Below, piece by piece: positions 49,025 to 58,657 of a stretch of 64,000 bases of DNA. Origin of the DNA: Ensifer sesbaniae (GTDB taxonomy: Bacteria; Pseudomonadota; Alphaproteobacteria; Rhizobiales; Rhizobiaceae); assembly GCF_013283665.1 (NCBI RefSeq), contig NZ_JABEKU010000001.1, forward strand, positions 2,232,001 through 2,296,000. The letters run 5' to 3'. Under the pieces are notes generated by a model that did no database searches, was not told where the DNA came from, and worked only from the letters and a program-made list of their open reading frames with translations. Made by a program: the position numbers and the translations under genes. Each line of letters begins with the position of its first letter. Position 1 is the first letter of the stretch.

Positions 49025-50260
49025 TCACTCCGCCGCGGCGATGATCTCGGCGAAACGCTTCTGCGCGTCTTCCGGGGTGATCGACGGGTTGGCGAAGAAT
49101 TCGGAGAACAGGTCCTCCTTCTGCTTCTGGCTGTCAGCCGAAAGCAGCTGGTCCGTGCCCTGGATCACATTGCCCTTGGCAAGGATGTCCAGGCCCTTCT
49201 TCATGCAGTCGTTGGCGGCGGCGAGATCGACGTCACCGCGCACCGGCAGCGAGCCCTTCTTGAGGTTGAAGGCGACCTGCGTCTTCGGATCGAGCAGCGT
49301 CGATGCGAGCGCTTCCTGGGCCTTGGACTTCTCCTCGTCCTTCAGGAGCGGGAAGTAGAAGGCGTCGCCGCCGGTGGAGATGATCTCGTTGACGCCGAGG
49401 CCCGGCAGGCAGGTGTAATCCGTTCCAGCCTTCTGGCCGGCGAGAGCAAACTCACCCTGCGCCCAGTCGCCCATGATCTGGCCGCCGGCCTTGCCGGTGA
49501 TGACCATGTTGGTGGCCTGGTTCCAGTCCTGGACATTGGTGCCCTTCGACATGCGGCGGGCGTCATCAGCAGCCTTGAAGACCTTGGCGATTTCCGGGCC
49601 TGCCGCCACTTCCTCGTCCTTGTCGCCGAAGACCTTCTGGAAGGTGTCCTTGCCGGCGATCGCGACCATCAGCACGTCGAAGGCGCCGGCTGCCTGCCAG
49701 GGCTGACCACCGACGGCGAGCGGCACGATGCCGGCCTTTTCCAGCGCCGGTGCGGCGGCCACGAACTCATCCCAGTTCTTCGGCACTTCGACGCCAGCTT
49801 TCTTGAAGGCGGCGTTCGACAGCCACAGCCACTGCCAGGAATGGATATTGACCGGCGCGCAGTAGATCTTGCCGTCGATCGTGCAGGAATCGAGCAGGCT
49901 CGCCGGCTTGATGATGTCCTTCCAGTTCTCGCGGGTGGCGACATCGGTCAAGTCGCGCATCAGCCCGGATTGAACCAGCTCTTCCGCCTGGCGGCCATGG
50001 TTGAACTGGGTGGCGCCCATCGGGTCGCCGCCGGTGATGCGGCTGATCATGATCGGGCGGGCGGTACCGCCGGATCCGGCGATCGCGCCATCGACCCAGT
50101 GATTGCCCGTCGCATCGAAAGCCTTGGCCAGTTCCGCGACCGCGGCCGCTTCACCGCCGGACGTCCACCAATGGGTCACTTCAAGATCGGCAGCATTGGC
50201 TGCGCTGAGCGGCAGGGCCACGGCGGCCGAAAGCGCGATGGCGAAAGAACGTAAATTCAT
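49025..50260 (-). CDS. Sugar ABC transporter substrate-binding protein
   Basis: A 411-residue periplasmic protein of the CUT1 extracellular solute-binding family 1. The signal peptide MNLRSFAIALSAAVALPLSA ends at ANA-ADLEV. EVTHWWTSGGEAAAVAELAKAF is the conserved start. DSCTIDGKIYCAPVNIHSWQ and QIMGDWAQGEFALAG match glucose/mannose-type binding proteins. First gene of the leftward operon, under operator-like palindromes at 50278-50341. With beta-mannosidase downstream, a beta-mannoside or oligosaccharide is the likely ligand (inference). Confidence 0.94.
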   Translation of the reverse strand: MNLRSFAIALSAAVALPLSAANAADLEVTHWWTSGGEAAAVAELAKAFDATGNHWVDGAIAGSGGTARPIMISRITGGDPMGATQFNHGRQAEELVQSGLMRDLTDVATRENWKDIIKPASLLDSCTIDGKIYCAPVNIHSWQWLWLSNAAFKKAGVEVPKNWDEFVAAAPALEKAGIVPLAVGGQPWQAAGAFDVLMVAIAGKDTFQKVFGDKDEEVAAGPEIAKVFKAADDARRMSKGTNVQDWNQATNMVITGKAGGQIMGDWAQGEFALAGQKAGTDYTCLPGLGVNEIISTGGDAFYFPLLKDEEKSKAQEALASTLLDPKTQVAFNLKKGSLPVRGDVDLAAANDCMKKGLDILAKGNVIQGTDQLLSADSQKQKEDLFSEFFANPSITPEDAQKRFAEIIAAAE

Positions 50261-50277
50261 GAGTCTCCTCCCTCACT

Positions 50278-50287
50278 GTAACGTTAC
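50278..50287. promoter_or_regulatory. Palindrome GTAACGTTAC near the binding-protein start
   Basis: A perfect 10-bp palindrome 17 bp upstream of the ATG (50260, minus strand), placed where a repressor would block transcription start. Confidence 0.5.
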
Positions 50288-50301
50288 CGTAAAAAACTTA
50301 A

Positions 50302-50341
50302 TGCAATCGATTACAGGACGCAACACCCACCACAATCGATT
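50302..50341. promoter_or_regulatory. LacI-family operator candidates
   Basis: TGCAATCGATTACA (50302-50315) fits the LacI-family palindrome with central CG. A second core AATCGATT lies at 50334-50341, 29 bp away (about three helical turns). Both are between the binding-protein gene and the divergent LacI-type regulator. Confidence 0.7.
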
Positions 50342-50780
50342 TAAACATAATCTTAGAAAACAGCTATTGCGTGCATATGACATCAGGGATCCAAAGCGCT
50401 TTGCGCGTCCGACGTGTCCGTCTGCATCATTCAGGAGTCTTGCTTATAGCTTTGATATCTATGCTATTTCTCCATGCAACAAGCGCCGCGGCGAAAATCG
50501 TCATCTCGCAAACGCAAAAAACATCCGCACGGCATCGAGATTCAACCAGACCGCTTCATCTTTCGCAGTGCAGCAACAAAAATGCTCGACATCGCAACTG
50601 TATCGTTACAGATTTGAAGCAATTCTCTCCGTCCGAAGCAGGATAGCCGCTCGCTGCTTTTCGTATATAAGGCGATGAAGTGACGCGGCGGGCAGCAGTG
50701 GACAGGGCTGAACCGACGCGTTTCGCTGCCGGACGGACACCGCCGGCAGCGCGCGGGTAGAGAATGGGCGGGTGACGGCA

Positions 50781-51839
50781 ATGGACAGCAAGACGAAAAA
50801 CAGGCCGCAGACGCCGCCGCCGGACGGTGGCCGGCCAACCCTGAAGACGATCGCCTTCATGACCGGGCTCGGGATCACCACGGTGTCGCGGGCGCTGAAG
50901 GATGCGCCCGACATCGGCGCGGAAACCAAGGAGCGCGTGCGCCTCGTCGCCAAGCAGATCGGTTATCAGCCGAACCGCGCCGGCGTGCGCCTCAGGACCG
51001 GCAAGACCAATGTCATCAGCCTGGTGCTGACATTGGAAGAAGAGATCATGGGCATCACCAGCCCGATGGTCGTCGGCATCACCGAGATCCTCGCCGGCAC
51101 GCCCTATCATCTGGTCGTCACGCCCTATAGCGCCGTCAAGGATGCGCTGGCGCCGATCCGCTACATTCTCGACACGGGTGCGGCCGACGGCGTGATCATC
51201 TCGCGCACCGAGCCGCACGATCCGCGCGTGGCGCTTCTGACCGAGCGCGGCCTGCCCTTCGTCACCCATGGCCGCACCGAGATGGGCATTGTCCACCCCT
51301 ATCATGACTTCGACAACGAGCGCTTCGCCTATGAGGCGGTGCGCAAGCTCGTTGCGCACGGGCGCCGCCGGCTGGTACTGCTCGAGCCGCCGCCGCATCT
51401 CACCTTCTATTCGCACATGCGCGCCGGCTTCGAGCGGGGCCTGCGCGATTTCCAGGCGGATGCGGTCAGCTTTCACCAGACCAACATCGACCATTCGCTC
51501 GTCGAGATCCGCGACGCCTTCGAGGTGCTGATGCGCTCGGAGGACGCGCCCGACGGCATCGTTTCCGGCAGCGGCTCCGGCGCGATCGCGCTGATCGCCG
51601 GCCTTGAGATGGCCAAGAAGAAGCTCACGGAGGACTGCGACATGGTCTCGAAGGTCCCGAGCGACTTCCTGCGCTGGCTGCGGCCGGAGGTCATGACCAT
51701 GTACGAGGACATCCGCGTCGCCGGCCGGGAACTCGCCAAGGCAGTGATCGGCCATATCGACGGCGCGCCGGCCGAAACGTTGCAGAGCCTCAGCCAGCCG
51801 GAGTTCCAACCGCCGATCATCCGCGGTTTGCGGGCATAG
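50781..51839 (+). CDS. LacI-family transcriptional regulator
   Basis: A 352-residue repressor. The HTH is TLKTIAFMTGLGITTVSRALKDAPDIG, followed by the hinge KERVRLVAKQIGYQPNRAGVRLRTGKTN. The periplasmic-binding-like sensor domain follows (ISLVLTLEEEIMG to the end). ATG 50781 and GTG 50772 are both possible. It is divergent from the sugar ABC operon and most likely controls it through the AATCGATT sites, with a sugar as inducer. Confidence 0.93.
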   Translation: MDSKTKNRPQTPPPDGGRPTLKTIAFMTGLGITTVSRALKDAPDIGAETKERVRLVAKQIGYQPNRAGVRLRTGKTNVISLVLTLEEEIMGITSPMVVGITEILAGTPYHLVVTPYSAVKDALAPIRYILDTGAADGVIISRTEPHDPRVALLTERGLPFVTHGRTEMGIVHPYHDFDNERFAYEAVRKLVAHGRRRLVLLEPPPHLTFYSHMRAGFERGLRDFQADAVSFHQTNIDHSLVEIRDAFEVLMRSEDAPDGIVSGSGSGAIALIAGLEMAKKKLTEDCDMVSKVPSDFLRWLRPEVMTMYEDIRVAGRELAKAVIGHIDGAPAETLQSLSQPEFQPPIIRGLRA

Positions 51840-51951
51840 AGAAATCCGGAAATTCCCTTGCTGTCTTGCTTGTGACGCAGAAACCTGCGACAGGCCGGGG
51901 CAACATTTCGGCGCAAGTGCGCCCCTCTCCTCCCTCCAGGCTACCGCAGAC

Positions 51952-53574
51952 ATGATCCGCATCGAAAACATCAGCAAGCAGCTCAGCCACCGCATCCTGT
52001 TCATCGAAGCTTCGGCCGCGCTCAATCGTGGCGAAAAGGTCGGCCTCGTCGGCCCGAACGGCGCCGGCAAGACCTCGCTCTTCCGCATGATCACCGGCGA
52101 GGAACTTCCGGATGAGGGCCAGGTCGCCGTCGATAAGGGCGTGACCATCGGCTACTTCAACCAGGACGTCGGCGAAATGGCCGGCGGCAGTGCCGTTGCC
52201 GAGGTCATGAACGGTGCGGGTCCGGTGAGCGAAGTCGCCGCCGAGCTGCACGAGCTCGAGGCCGCGATGGTCGATCCGGATCGTCTCGACGAGATGGACG
52301 CGATCATCGAGCGCTACGGCGAGGTGCAGGCGCGCTACGAGGAGCTCGGCGGCTACGCGCTCGAGGGTCGCGCCCGCGAAGTGCTGGCGGGCCTGAGCTT
52401 CAGCCAGGAGATGATGGATGGTGACGTGTCGGCGCTTTCGGGCGGCTGGAAGATGCGCGTGGCGCTTGCGCGTATCCTGCTGATGCGGCCCGACGTGATG
52501 CTGCTCGACGAACCGAGCAACCATCTGGATCTCGAAAGCCTGATCTGGCTCGAAGATTTCCTCAAGAACTACGACGGCGCGCTGATGATGACCTCGCACG
52601 ACCGCGAGTTCATGAACCGCATCATTACTAAAGTTATCGAGATCGACGGCGGCTCGCTCAACGCCTATTCCGGCGACTACGGTTTCTACGAGCAGCAGCG
52701 CGCCCAGAACGAGAAGCAGCAGCAGGCGCAGTTCGAGCGCCAGCAGGCGATGCTTGCCAAGGAGATCAAATTCATCGAGCGCTTCAAGGCGCGCGCCTCG
52801 CACGCAGCCCAGGTGCAGAGCCGGGTGAAGAAGCTCGACAAGATCGACCGTGTCGAGCCGCCGAAGCGCCGCCAGTCGGTCGCCTTCGAGTTCCGCCCGG
52901 CGCCGCGCTCCGGGGAAGATGTCATCAACATCAAGGGCGTTCACAAGAAATACGGCAGCCGCAGCATCTATGAGGGGCTGGACTTCATGGTGCGCCGCCG
53001 CGAGCGCTGGTGCATCATGGGCGTCAACGGTGCCGGCAAGTCCACGCTGCTGAAACTCGTTGCCGGCTCCACCGAACCGGACCAAGGCAACGTCACCCTC
53101 GGCGCCAGCGTCAAGATGGGTTACTTCGCCCAGCACGCCATGGACCTGCTCGACGGCGACCGCACGGTACTGCAGCAGCTCGAAGACACCTTCCCGCAGG
53201 CCGGCCAGGCGCCGCTTCGCGCGCTTGCCGGCTGTTTCGGCTTTTCCGGCGACGACGTCGAGAAGAAGTGCCGCGTGCTTTCCGGCGGCGAGAAGGCGCG
53301 CCTGGTAATGGCAATCATGCTCTTCGATCCGCCGAACCTGCTGGTGCTCGACGAGCCGACCAACCACCTGGACCTCGACACCAAGGAAATGCTGATCAAG
53401 GCGCTGGCGGAATACGAAGGCACCATGCTCTTCGTCTCGCACGACCGCCACTTCCTCGCCGCACTCTCCAACCGCGTGCTGGAGTTGACGCCCGAAGGCA
53501 TCCATCAATATGGCGGCGGCTATACCGAATATGTCGCCCGCACCGGCCAGGAGGCCCCGGGGCTCAGGAGCTAA
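51952..53574 (+). CDS. ABC-F family ATPase (YbiT/EttA-like)
   Basis: A 540-residue protein with two fused ABC domains and no membrane part. Walker A motifs are GPNGAGKTS and GVNGAGKST; signatures are LSGGWKMRVALAR and LSGGEKARLVMA; Walker B motifs are LLDEPSNHLDL and VLDEPTNHLDL. A charged linker of about 80 residues (EQQRAQNEKQQQAQFERQQ to KKLDKIDR) lies between, the ABC-F P-site interaction motif. ABC-F proteins act on ribosomes in translation or antibiotic tolerance. Confidence 0.95.
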   Translation: MIRIENISKQLSHRILFIEASAALNRGEKVGLVGPNGAGKTSLFRMITGEELPDEGQVAVDKGVTIGYFNQDVGEMAGGSAVAEVMNGAGPVSEVAAELHELEAAMVDPDRLDEMDAIIERYGEVQARYEELGGYALEGRAREVLAGLSFSQEMMDGDVSALSGGWKMRVALARILLMRPDVMLLDEPSNHLDLESLIWLEDFLKNYDGALMMTSHDREFMNRIITKVIEIDGGSLNAYSGDYGFYEQQRAQNEKQQQAQFERQQAMLAKEIKFIERFKARASHAAQVQSRVKKLDKIDRVEPPKRRQSVAFEFRPAPRSGEDVINIKGVHKKYGSRSIYEGLDFMVRRRERWCIMGVNGAGKSTLLKLVAGSTEPDQGNVTLGASVKMGYFAQHAMDLLDGDRTVLQQLEDTFPQAGQAPLRALAGCFGFSGDDVEKKCRVLSGGEKARLVMAIMLFDPPNLLVLDEPTNHLDLDTKEMLIKALAEYEGTMLFVSHDRHFLAALSNRVLELTPEGIHQYGGGYTEYVARTGQEAPGLRS

Positions 53575-54106
53575 GCGTCAGCCTGCCGGCCCGCTGCTTT
53601 CGCCAAGCCTGGCCATGCCTTTCCGTTCGGAACCATCTCGGCCGTCAGCGGTTATCCTGTTGACGCAGGCAGCGCATCGTCAAGGGGGCTTCGCGCGTCC
53701 CATGGACCGTGATGCTGAGGTGCCGACGGTGCGTTGCCGCCATCGTTTGCTGGTAACGATGAAAGCGCGTGGGCATCATGAAGACCAAGCACTATGTGCT
53801 GCAAATTTTTCGGGCCGCCTTCACCGACAGGCTGTTGCTGATCATCGTTGTGTTGATGATCGCCTCGCTCTTCGCCGTGTTGCCGATCAAGTCATGCTCC
53901 AATCCGGGCCCATCGAGCGGTCCCGGTTCGGCGGAGATATCGACGCCCATATCGAGGTCCCAGAGCGCTGTGCGTTCATATGAACGCACAAAGGACGCTC
54001 CAGCACCAGGCAGCTTGTCGTGTGGCCGAAGGGACTGCCACGCAGGGCCAAATAGCAAACGGGGCGGCCAAGGCCACCCCGTCTTCAGACTACTTTATCG
54101 TCAGAC
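53575..54106. other. Intergenic region, about 530 bp
   Basis: Only a weak small frame (53778) and the gnd terminator can be supported here. Confidence 0.4.
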
Positions 54107-54110
54107 TTAG
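53778..54110 (+). CDS. Doubtful small membrane protein
   Basis: The N-terminal 45 residues (MKTKHYVLQIFRAAFTDR followed by a hydrophobic LLLIIVVLMIASLFAVLP) look like a single-helix membrane protein. The rest (Ser/Pro/Arg-rich) runs through the convergent gnd terminator and its stop lies inside the gnd stop region, so if a gene exists here its 3' end may be altered. No ribosome site of note. Confidence 0.25.
   Translation: MKTKHYVLQIFRAAFTDRLLLIIVVLMIASLFAVLPIKSCSNPGPSSGPGSAEISTPISRSQSAVRSYERTKDAPAPGSLSCGRRDCHAGPNSKRGGQGHPVFRLLYRQT
54052..54082 (-). terminator. Intrinsic terminator of gnd
   Basis: On the minus strand ACGGGGTGGCC / GGCCGCCCCGT with a 2-nt loop (54059-54082), then TTTGCT. It starts 24 bp after the gnd stop. 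Confidence 0.8.
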
Positions 54111-55537
54111 CCGTTGAGGCCACTACCCCAGGGGCCGTGGTGGCTGTCGGCGCCGTCGACGCGGTCGAAGCCGTGGGCGCCGAAGAAGTCGCGCTGCGCC
54201 TGAATGACGTTGGCCGTGCCGCGGCCGCGGCGGTAGCTGTCGAAATAGCCAAGCGCCGAGGCGAGCGCCGGCACCGGCAGACCGCCGAGCACGGCGGCCG
54301 AGACGACGCGCCGCAGTGCGCCGTCGGTCTCCTTGACCATGGCGGCAAAGGCCGGCGTCACGATCAGGTTGGCGGCATCCGGCGCCTTGGTGAAGGCGGT
54401 GGTGATCTCGTCGAGGAACTGCGAGCGGATGATGCAGCCGGCGCGCCAGATCTTGGCGATCGTCGGCATAGGCAGGTTCCAGTCGAACTCCTTCGACGCG
54501 GCCGACATCACCGCAAACCCTTGCGCATAGGCGCCGATCTTGGCGGCGAGCAGCGCGCTTTCGAGATCCTTGATGAAGGTGGCCCGGTCGGCGATCTGGA
54601 ACTCGCCGACCTGCGGCAGGCCGAGGATATTTTCGGCCGCCTCGCGCTCGTCCTTCATCGAGGAGATGCTGCGCGCGGCAACTGCCGCCTCGATGCCGGT
54701 GGCCGGCACGCCCATGTTCTGCGCCTCGATCACCGACCACTTGCCGGTGCCCTTCTGGCCGGCCTTGTCGAGGATCATATCGACGATCGGCTTGCCGGTC
54801 AGCGGGTCGGCCGCCTTCAGCACCTTCTCGGTGATCTCGATCAGATAGGAGTTGAGGCGGCCCTTGTTCCAGGCGCCGAAGACCTCGCCGATCTCGGTCG
54901 CCGACATCTTCAGGCCGTCACGCAGGATGCCGTAGATTTCGGCGATCATCTGCATGTCGGCATATTCGATGCCGTTGTGGATCGTCTTGACGAAGTGGCC
55001 GGCTCCGTTTTCACCGAGCCATGCAACGCAGGGGTCGTTGTCGTATTTCGCGGCGATCGAGGTCAGCACGCTTTCGACCCGCTTCCAGGACTCTTCCGTG
55101 CCGCCGACCATGATCGACGGGCCGTGGCGCGCGCCTTCCTCACCGCCGGAAACGCCCATGCCGATGAAGGTGAGGCCCGAATCCTTCAGCGCCTCGAAGC
55201 GGCGCATCGTGTCGCGGAAATTGGCGTTGCCGGCATCGATCATGATGTCGCCCTTGGCGAGATACGGCTTGAGGATCTCCATCTGCTGGTCGACCGGCTC
55301 GCCGGCCTTGATCATGATGATGATCGGGCGCGGCGGGCGGATGGCGGCGACAAACGCTTCAATCGTGTCGCAGGGCACGATCTGGCCCTGGAGTTCGCCG
55401 GCTTCCGCGTAGAATTTGTGCGTCGCCTCGACGGTGCGGTTGAACACCGCGATCTTGTTGCCCTTTTCAGCGATGTTGAGCGCCAGGTTCGAGCCCATGA
55501 CGCCGAGACCGATTAGGCCGATTTCCGCCTGTGACAC
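54107..55537 (-). CDS. gnd: 6-phosphogluconate dehydrogenase, decarboxylating
   Basis: A 476-residue enzyme of the pentose phosphate pathway: 6-phosphogluconate to ribulose 5-phosphate with NADP. IGLIGLGVMGSNLALNIAEKG is the Rossmann start, MGVSGGEEGARHGPSIMVGG the substrate loop, and GENGAGHFVKTIHNGIEYADMQ contains catalytic Lys and Asn. DKAGQKGTGKWSV and GCIIRSQFLD follow. The length fits the long 6PGDH type. The GTG at 55537 is chosen because AGGAGG lies 7 nt upstream; the frame runs 48 codons further without a ribosome site. Confidence 0.97.
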   Translation of the reverse strand: MSQAEIGLIGLGVMGSNLALNIAEKGNKIAVFNRTVEATHKFYAEAGELQGQIVPCDTIEAFVAAIRPPRPIIIMIKAGEPVDQQMEILKPYLAKGDIMIDAGNANFRDTMRRFEALKDSGLTFIGMGVSGGEEGARHGPSIMVGGTEESWKRVESVLTSIAAKYDNDPCVAWLGENGAGHFVKTIHNGIEYADMQMIAEIYGILRDGLKMSATEIGEVFGAWNKGRLNSYLIEITEKVLKAADPLTGKPIVDMILDKAGQKGTGKWSVIEAQNMGVPATGIEAAVAARSISSMKDEREAAENILGLPQVGEFQIADRATFIKDLESALLAAKIGAYAQGFAVMSAASKEFDWNLPMPTIAKIWRAGCIIRSQFLDEITTAFTKAPDAANLIVTPAFAAMVKETDGALRRVVSAAVLGGLPVPALASALGYFDSYRRGRGTANVIQAQRDFFGAHGFDRVDGADSHHGPWGSGLNG

Positions 55538-55716
55538 GTGATTGCCTCCTTGGACAGAAGTGCCGGGCGCGATCGGGATAAGCGCGTCAGAGCCGGCCCT
55601 TCGAATTGAACTTCGCCCTCTCGTGGCGGGCTCTGTCGAAGGCCCTGGCGCGAGAAGCGACGGCGGAGGGTGTTTTGGCATTCAAATCGATTAACGACAA
55701 GCGATTCCTGACAAAA

Positions 55717-55875
55717 TCACTTCTTTTCGGGCTTGCCGTCGCCATCGTCCAGCACCCGCCAGGACGCACCTTCGAGGTCTTCGTATTGGCCGCTCTTCAG
55801 CGCCCAGAGGAAGGCGGCAAGGCCGATGCCGCCGAGAAACAGCGCGATGGGGATGAGATAGATCAGCGTGTTCAT
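55717..55875 (-). CDS. fixS: cbb3-type cytochrome oxidase assembly protein CcoS/FixS
   Basis: A 52-residue protein with one membrane helix (LIYLIPIALFLGGIGLAAFLWAL) followed by KSGQYEDLEGASWRVLDDG, the family signature. Its ATG overlaps the fixI stop (ATGA). Needed for insertion of heme b and copper into CcoN in studied bacteria. Last gene of fixGHIS. Confidence 0.95.
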   Translation of the reverse strand: MNTLIYLIPIALFLGGIGLAAFLWALKSGQYEDLEGASWRVLDDGDGKPEKK

Positions 55876-58163
55876 GAGGCATTCCCGACCGGTCGCAGGG
55901 TGGCGGGCGCTCGGCCGTCCGGTGCCGCCTCGGCGACATTGCCGGTGGCAGCACGCAGACGCAAGGCATTGGCAACGACGATCACCGACGAGGTCGACAT
56001 GGCAACGGCTGCGATCAACGGCGTCGCATAGCCGAGGATCGCGATCGGCACGGCGATCACGTTGTAGCCGATCGCCAGCGCGAAGTTCTGGCGGATGAGC
56101 CGCCCGGCCCGGCGCGACGTGTCGATCGCCATCGGCACGGCATTGAGCCCCTGGTGCAGGAAGACGAAGTCCGCCGCCTGGCGTCCGACATCCGCCGCCG
56201 TTGCCGGCGCCATCGAGACGTGGGCCGCCCGCAGCGCCGGGGCGTCGTTGATGCCGTCGCCGACCATCAGTACGCGGTGACCGCCCTCGGCCGCAGCCGC
56301 GCATTCATCGACCTTGCCGCGCGGCGTCAGTTCCGCCTGGAAGCGCTCGATGCCGACCCGCCGGGCAAGGGCTGCGACAACGGGCGCGCGGTCGCCGGAG
56401 AGGATGCCTGTCGCCAAACCGAGCCGACCGAGTTCCTCGATGCTTTCACGGGCGAAGGGCCGCAACCGGTCCTCGAAGCGGAAGCAGGCGAGTTCGCGGC
56501 CGTCCAGCGACAGGATCGCCTCGGACTGCCCGCTCGCCTCGCCGGCATCGCCGCAGGCAAAGGCACGGCTGCCGAGCCGGTAGATGCCGGCCTCCGTGCG
56601 GGCCTCGATGCCGGCACCGGGAATTTCGCGGACCTCCCCGGCAATGACGGGCGCAAGCTTCGCCGCATCATGGATGGCCATCGCCAGCGGATGGCGCGAC
56701 TGGGCGGCAAGGCCGGCCGCCGTCGCCAGCACGGAGGGCTGAATATCCTGGCCGTTGACGAGGCGCGGCTCGCCCACCGTCAGCGTGCCGGTCTTGTCGA
56801 GCAGCACCGTATCGATCTCGGCGAGCCGCTCCATGGCGGAACCGTCCTTGACCATGACGCCATTCTGGAACAGCCGTCCGGCGGCAATGACCTGCACGAC
56901 AGGCACCGCAAGCCCGAGGGCGCAGGGGCAGGTGATGATCAGCACCGCGACCGCGACCAGCATCGCGTGGTGGAAATCGCCGTTGACGAACATCCAGCCG
57001 ATGAAGCTCAAGAGCGCAAGCAGATGCACCGCCGGCGAATAATATTGCGCCGCGCGGTCGGCGATGCGGCGATAGCGCGCCCTGCCCCCTTCGGCGGCCT
57101 CCATCAGCCCCATGATTTCCGCAAGCAGCGAGTCGCGCGCCGCAGCCGTCGCCTCGATGGTCAGCGGTCCGGTGAGGTTCAGCGTGCCCGCCTCGACGGT
57201 GTCGCCGGTCCTGACCGGTGCGGGTGCGCTCTCGCCATTGACGATCGAGCGATCGAGATCGCTGGCGCCCATGAGAATGCGGCCATCGACCGGGATGCGC
57301 TCGCCGGCGGCAATCGCCAGCCTTTCGCCCGGCTTGATCTCGTCGACCGGGCGGTATTCCCGTCCCCCTTGCGCATCCAGCACCATGGCGCCGCGCGGCG
57401 ACAGCCGGGCCAGACTGCTGATCGCCGAGCGGGCGCGGCCGCGCATCATGTGGTCGAGCGTGCGGCCGATCAGCAGGAAGAACAGAAGCATCACCGTGCC
57501 GTCGAACCAGGCATGGGTGCCGTGGGTGATCGTCTCGTAGAGCGAGATGGAGAAGGAGAGCGTGATCGCCAGCGCGATCGGCACGTCCATGTTGGTGCGG
57601 CCGTGCCTCAGCGCGTTCCAGGCGGAGGCATAGAAGAAGCGCCCGGCATAGATCAGCGTCGGCGCGGCAATCAGTGCCGAGATCCAGTGGAACAGATCGC
57701 GCGTGGCAGCCTCCGCGCCCGACCAGACGGAGACCGAAAGCAGCATGATGTTGGCGGAAGCGAAACCCGCGACAGCAACGGCGCGCACCAGTTTCTTCAG
57801 CGTCTGGTCGCCGTCCTCCTCGCCCGGCGCAAACAGATGGGTTTCGTAGCCGCGCGCGCGGATGGTCCGCGCCAATTCCCGAGGATCGGTACGGGCTCCG
57901 TCGAGCTCTTCCTTCCAGACGATGGACACGCGCCGCGACGAAAGGTTCACACGCGCCCGCTCGACCTCGGGCCGCGCTTTCAAGGCGCCCTCGAGTGTGG
58001 TGATGCAGGCGCCGCAATGCACGCCGGGCACGCTGAGATCTGTCTGGCGGAGCCCCCCGCCGAGCGACCGACTCGTCAGCCACAGCTCTTCCGAGCTTGG
58101 CAGCCCCTGCCCGGCCCTGTCGATCTCCAGAGCCATCTCGGTCCCGGGTGCACAGCAGCTCAT
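55872..58163 (-). CDS. fixI: Copper-transporting P1-type ATPase CcoI/FixI
   Basis: A 763-residue P-type ATPase. The heavy-metal domain has GVHCGACITTLEGAL. The membrane CPC motif is ITCPCALGLAVP, the phosphorylation site DKTGTLTVG, the HP motif SRHPLAMAI, and the hinge VGDGINDAPALR. It starts with MSCCAPG, another potential Cys metal site. It exports copper across the membrane for cbb3 oxidase assembly. Its ATG overlaps the fixH stop. Confidence 0.97.
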   Translation of the reverse strand: MSCCAPGTEMALEIDRAGQGLPSSEELWLTSRSLGGGLRQTDLSVPGVHCGACITTLEGALKARPEVERARVNLSSRRVSIVWKEELDGARTDPRELARTIRARGYETHLFAPGEEDGDQTLKKLVRAVAVAGFASANIMLLSVSVWSGAEAATRDLFHWISALIAAPTLIYAGRFFYASAWNALRHGRTNMDVPIALAITLSFSISLYETITHGTHAWFDGTVMLLFFLLIGRTLDHMMRGRARSAISSLARLSPRGAMVLDAQGGREYRPVDEIKPGERLAIAAGERIPVDGRILMGASDLDRSIVNGESAPAPVRTGDTVEAGTLNLTGPLTIEATAAARDSLLAEIMGLMEAAEGGRARYRRIADRAAQYYSPAVHLLALLSFIGWMFVNGDFHHAMLVAVAVLIITCPCALGLAVPVVQVIAAGRLFQNGVMVKDGSAMERLAEIDTVLLDKTGTLTVGEPRLVNGQDIQPSVLATAAGLAAQSRHPLAMAIHDAAKLAPVIAGEVREIPGAGIEARTEAGIYRLGSRAFACGDAGEASGQSEAILSLDGRELACFRFEDRLRPFARESIEELGRLGLATGILSGDRAPVVAALARRVGIERFQAELTPRGKVDECAAAAEGGHRVLMVGDGINDAPALRAAHVSMAPATAADVGRQAADFVFLHQGLNAVPMAIDTSRRAGRLIRQNFALAIGYNVIAVPIAILGYATPLIAAVAMSTSSVIVVANALRLRAATGNVAEAAPDGRAPATLRPVGNAS

Positions 58164-58657
58164 GGGGTCTCTCCCGGCACCATGAAGCGGATCGCCTGGC
58201 GATAGACGACGACATCGCCCTTGGTCGCGGTGATGTCGGCGATCCACTGGCCGCGCTTTAGAGCCGCGGGGGCGACGAAGACGCCCTCGCCCTGATGCAC
58301 CATCTCGACGGTCACATCCTCATGCTCCTCGACCGGGCGTTTCAGCATGGCGACCACCTTGTCGGCGGTCAGTTCTGGCTTGCCCTGGCGCGTCAGCGTA
58401 TAGCGCAACGCCTCTTTCTCAACGCTGAGCTTGCCGTCGAGACCGCTGGCGGCGAAGGCCTTCGCCTCCTTCACCTTGCCGTTGAACTGCTGGCTCGCGA
58501 CATAGGTATTCTGCACCACCAGCCCGCTCCAGCTATGGCTGGCGTTCCAGGCCATGATCACGTTGACGGTGATGATCGTGCCGAAGAACAGCACCATGAC
58601 GCCCAGCATGTGCCAGCCGGTGAAGGGGCGCGGCGCCTTTGCCTGTCTGGTCGTCAT
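58160..58657 (-). CDS. fixH: FixH family protein (CcoH)
   Basis: A 165-residue protein with one N-terminal helix (GWHMLGVMVLFFGTIITVNVIMAW) and a periplasmic domain. WNASHSWSGLVVQNTYVASQQFN is the typical FixH region. Its start overlaps the fixG stop by 4 bp (ATGA) and its stop overlaps fixI by 4 bp. It stabilises the oxidase assembly complex. Confidence 0.95.
   Translation of the reverse strand: MTTRQAKAPRPFTGWHMLGVMVLFFGTIITVNVIMAWNASHSWSGLVVQNTYVASQQFNGKVKEAKAFAASGLDGKLSVEKEALRYTLTRQGKPELTADKVVAMLKRPVEEHEDVTVEMVHQGEGVFVAPAALKRGQWIADITATKGDVVVYRQAIRFMVPGETP

Larger units (their letters stand above)
50261..50780. other. Divergent control region, about 520 bp
   Basis: Contains the operator-like palindromes at its left end and AT-rich promoter-like sequence. 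Short open frames between 50370 and 50650 do not look like genes. Confidence 0.5.

Noticed and set aside
50371-50646. A 91-codon frame with a hydrophobic N-terminus between the ABC operon and lacI
   Set aside because: It overlaps the control region, lacks a ribosome site and its second half has no protein-like character.
56154-58205. A 683-codon plus-strand frame opposite fixI
   Set aside because: It has the composition of an antisense shadow, and fixI is complete with all P-type ATPase motifs.
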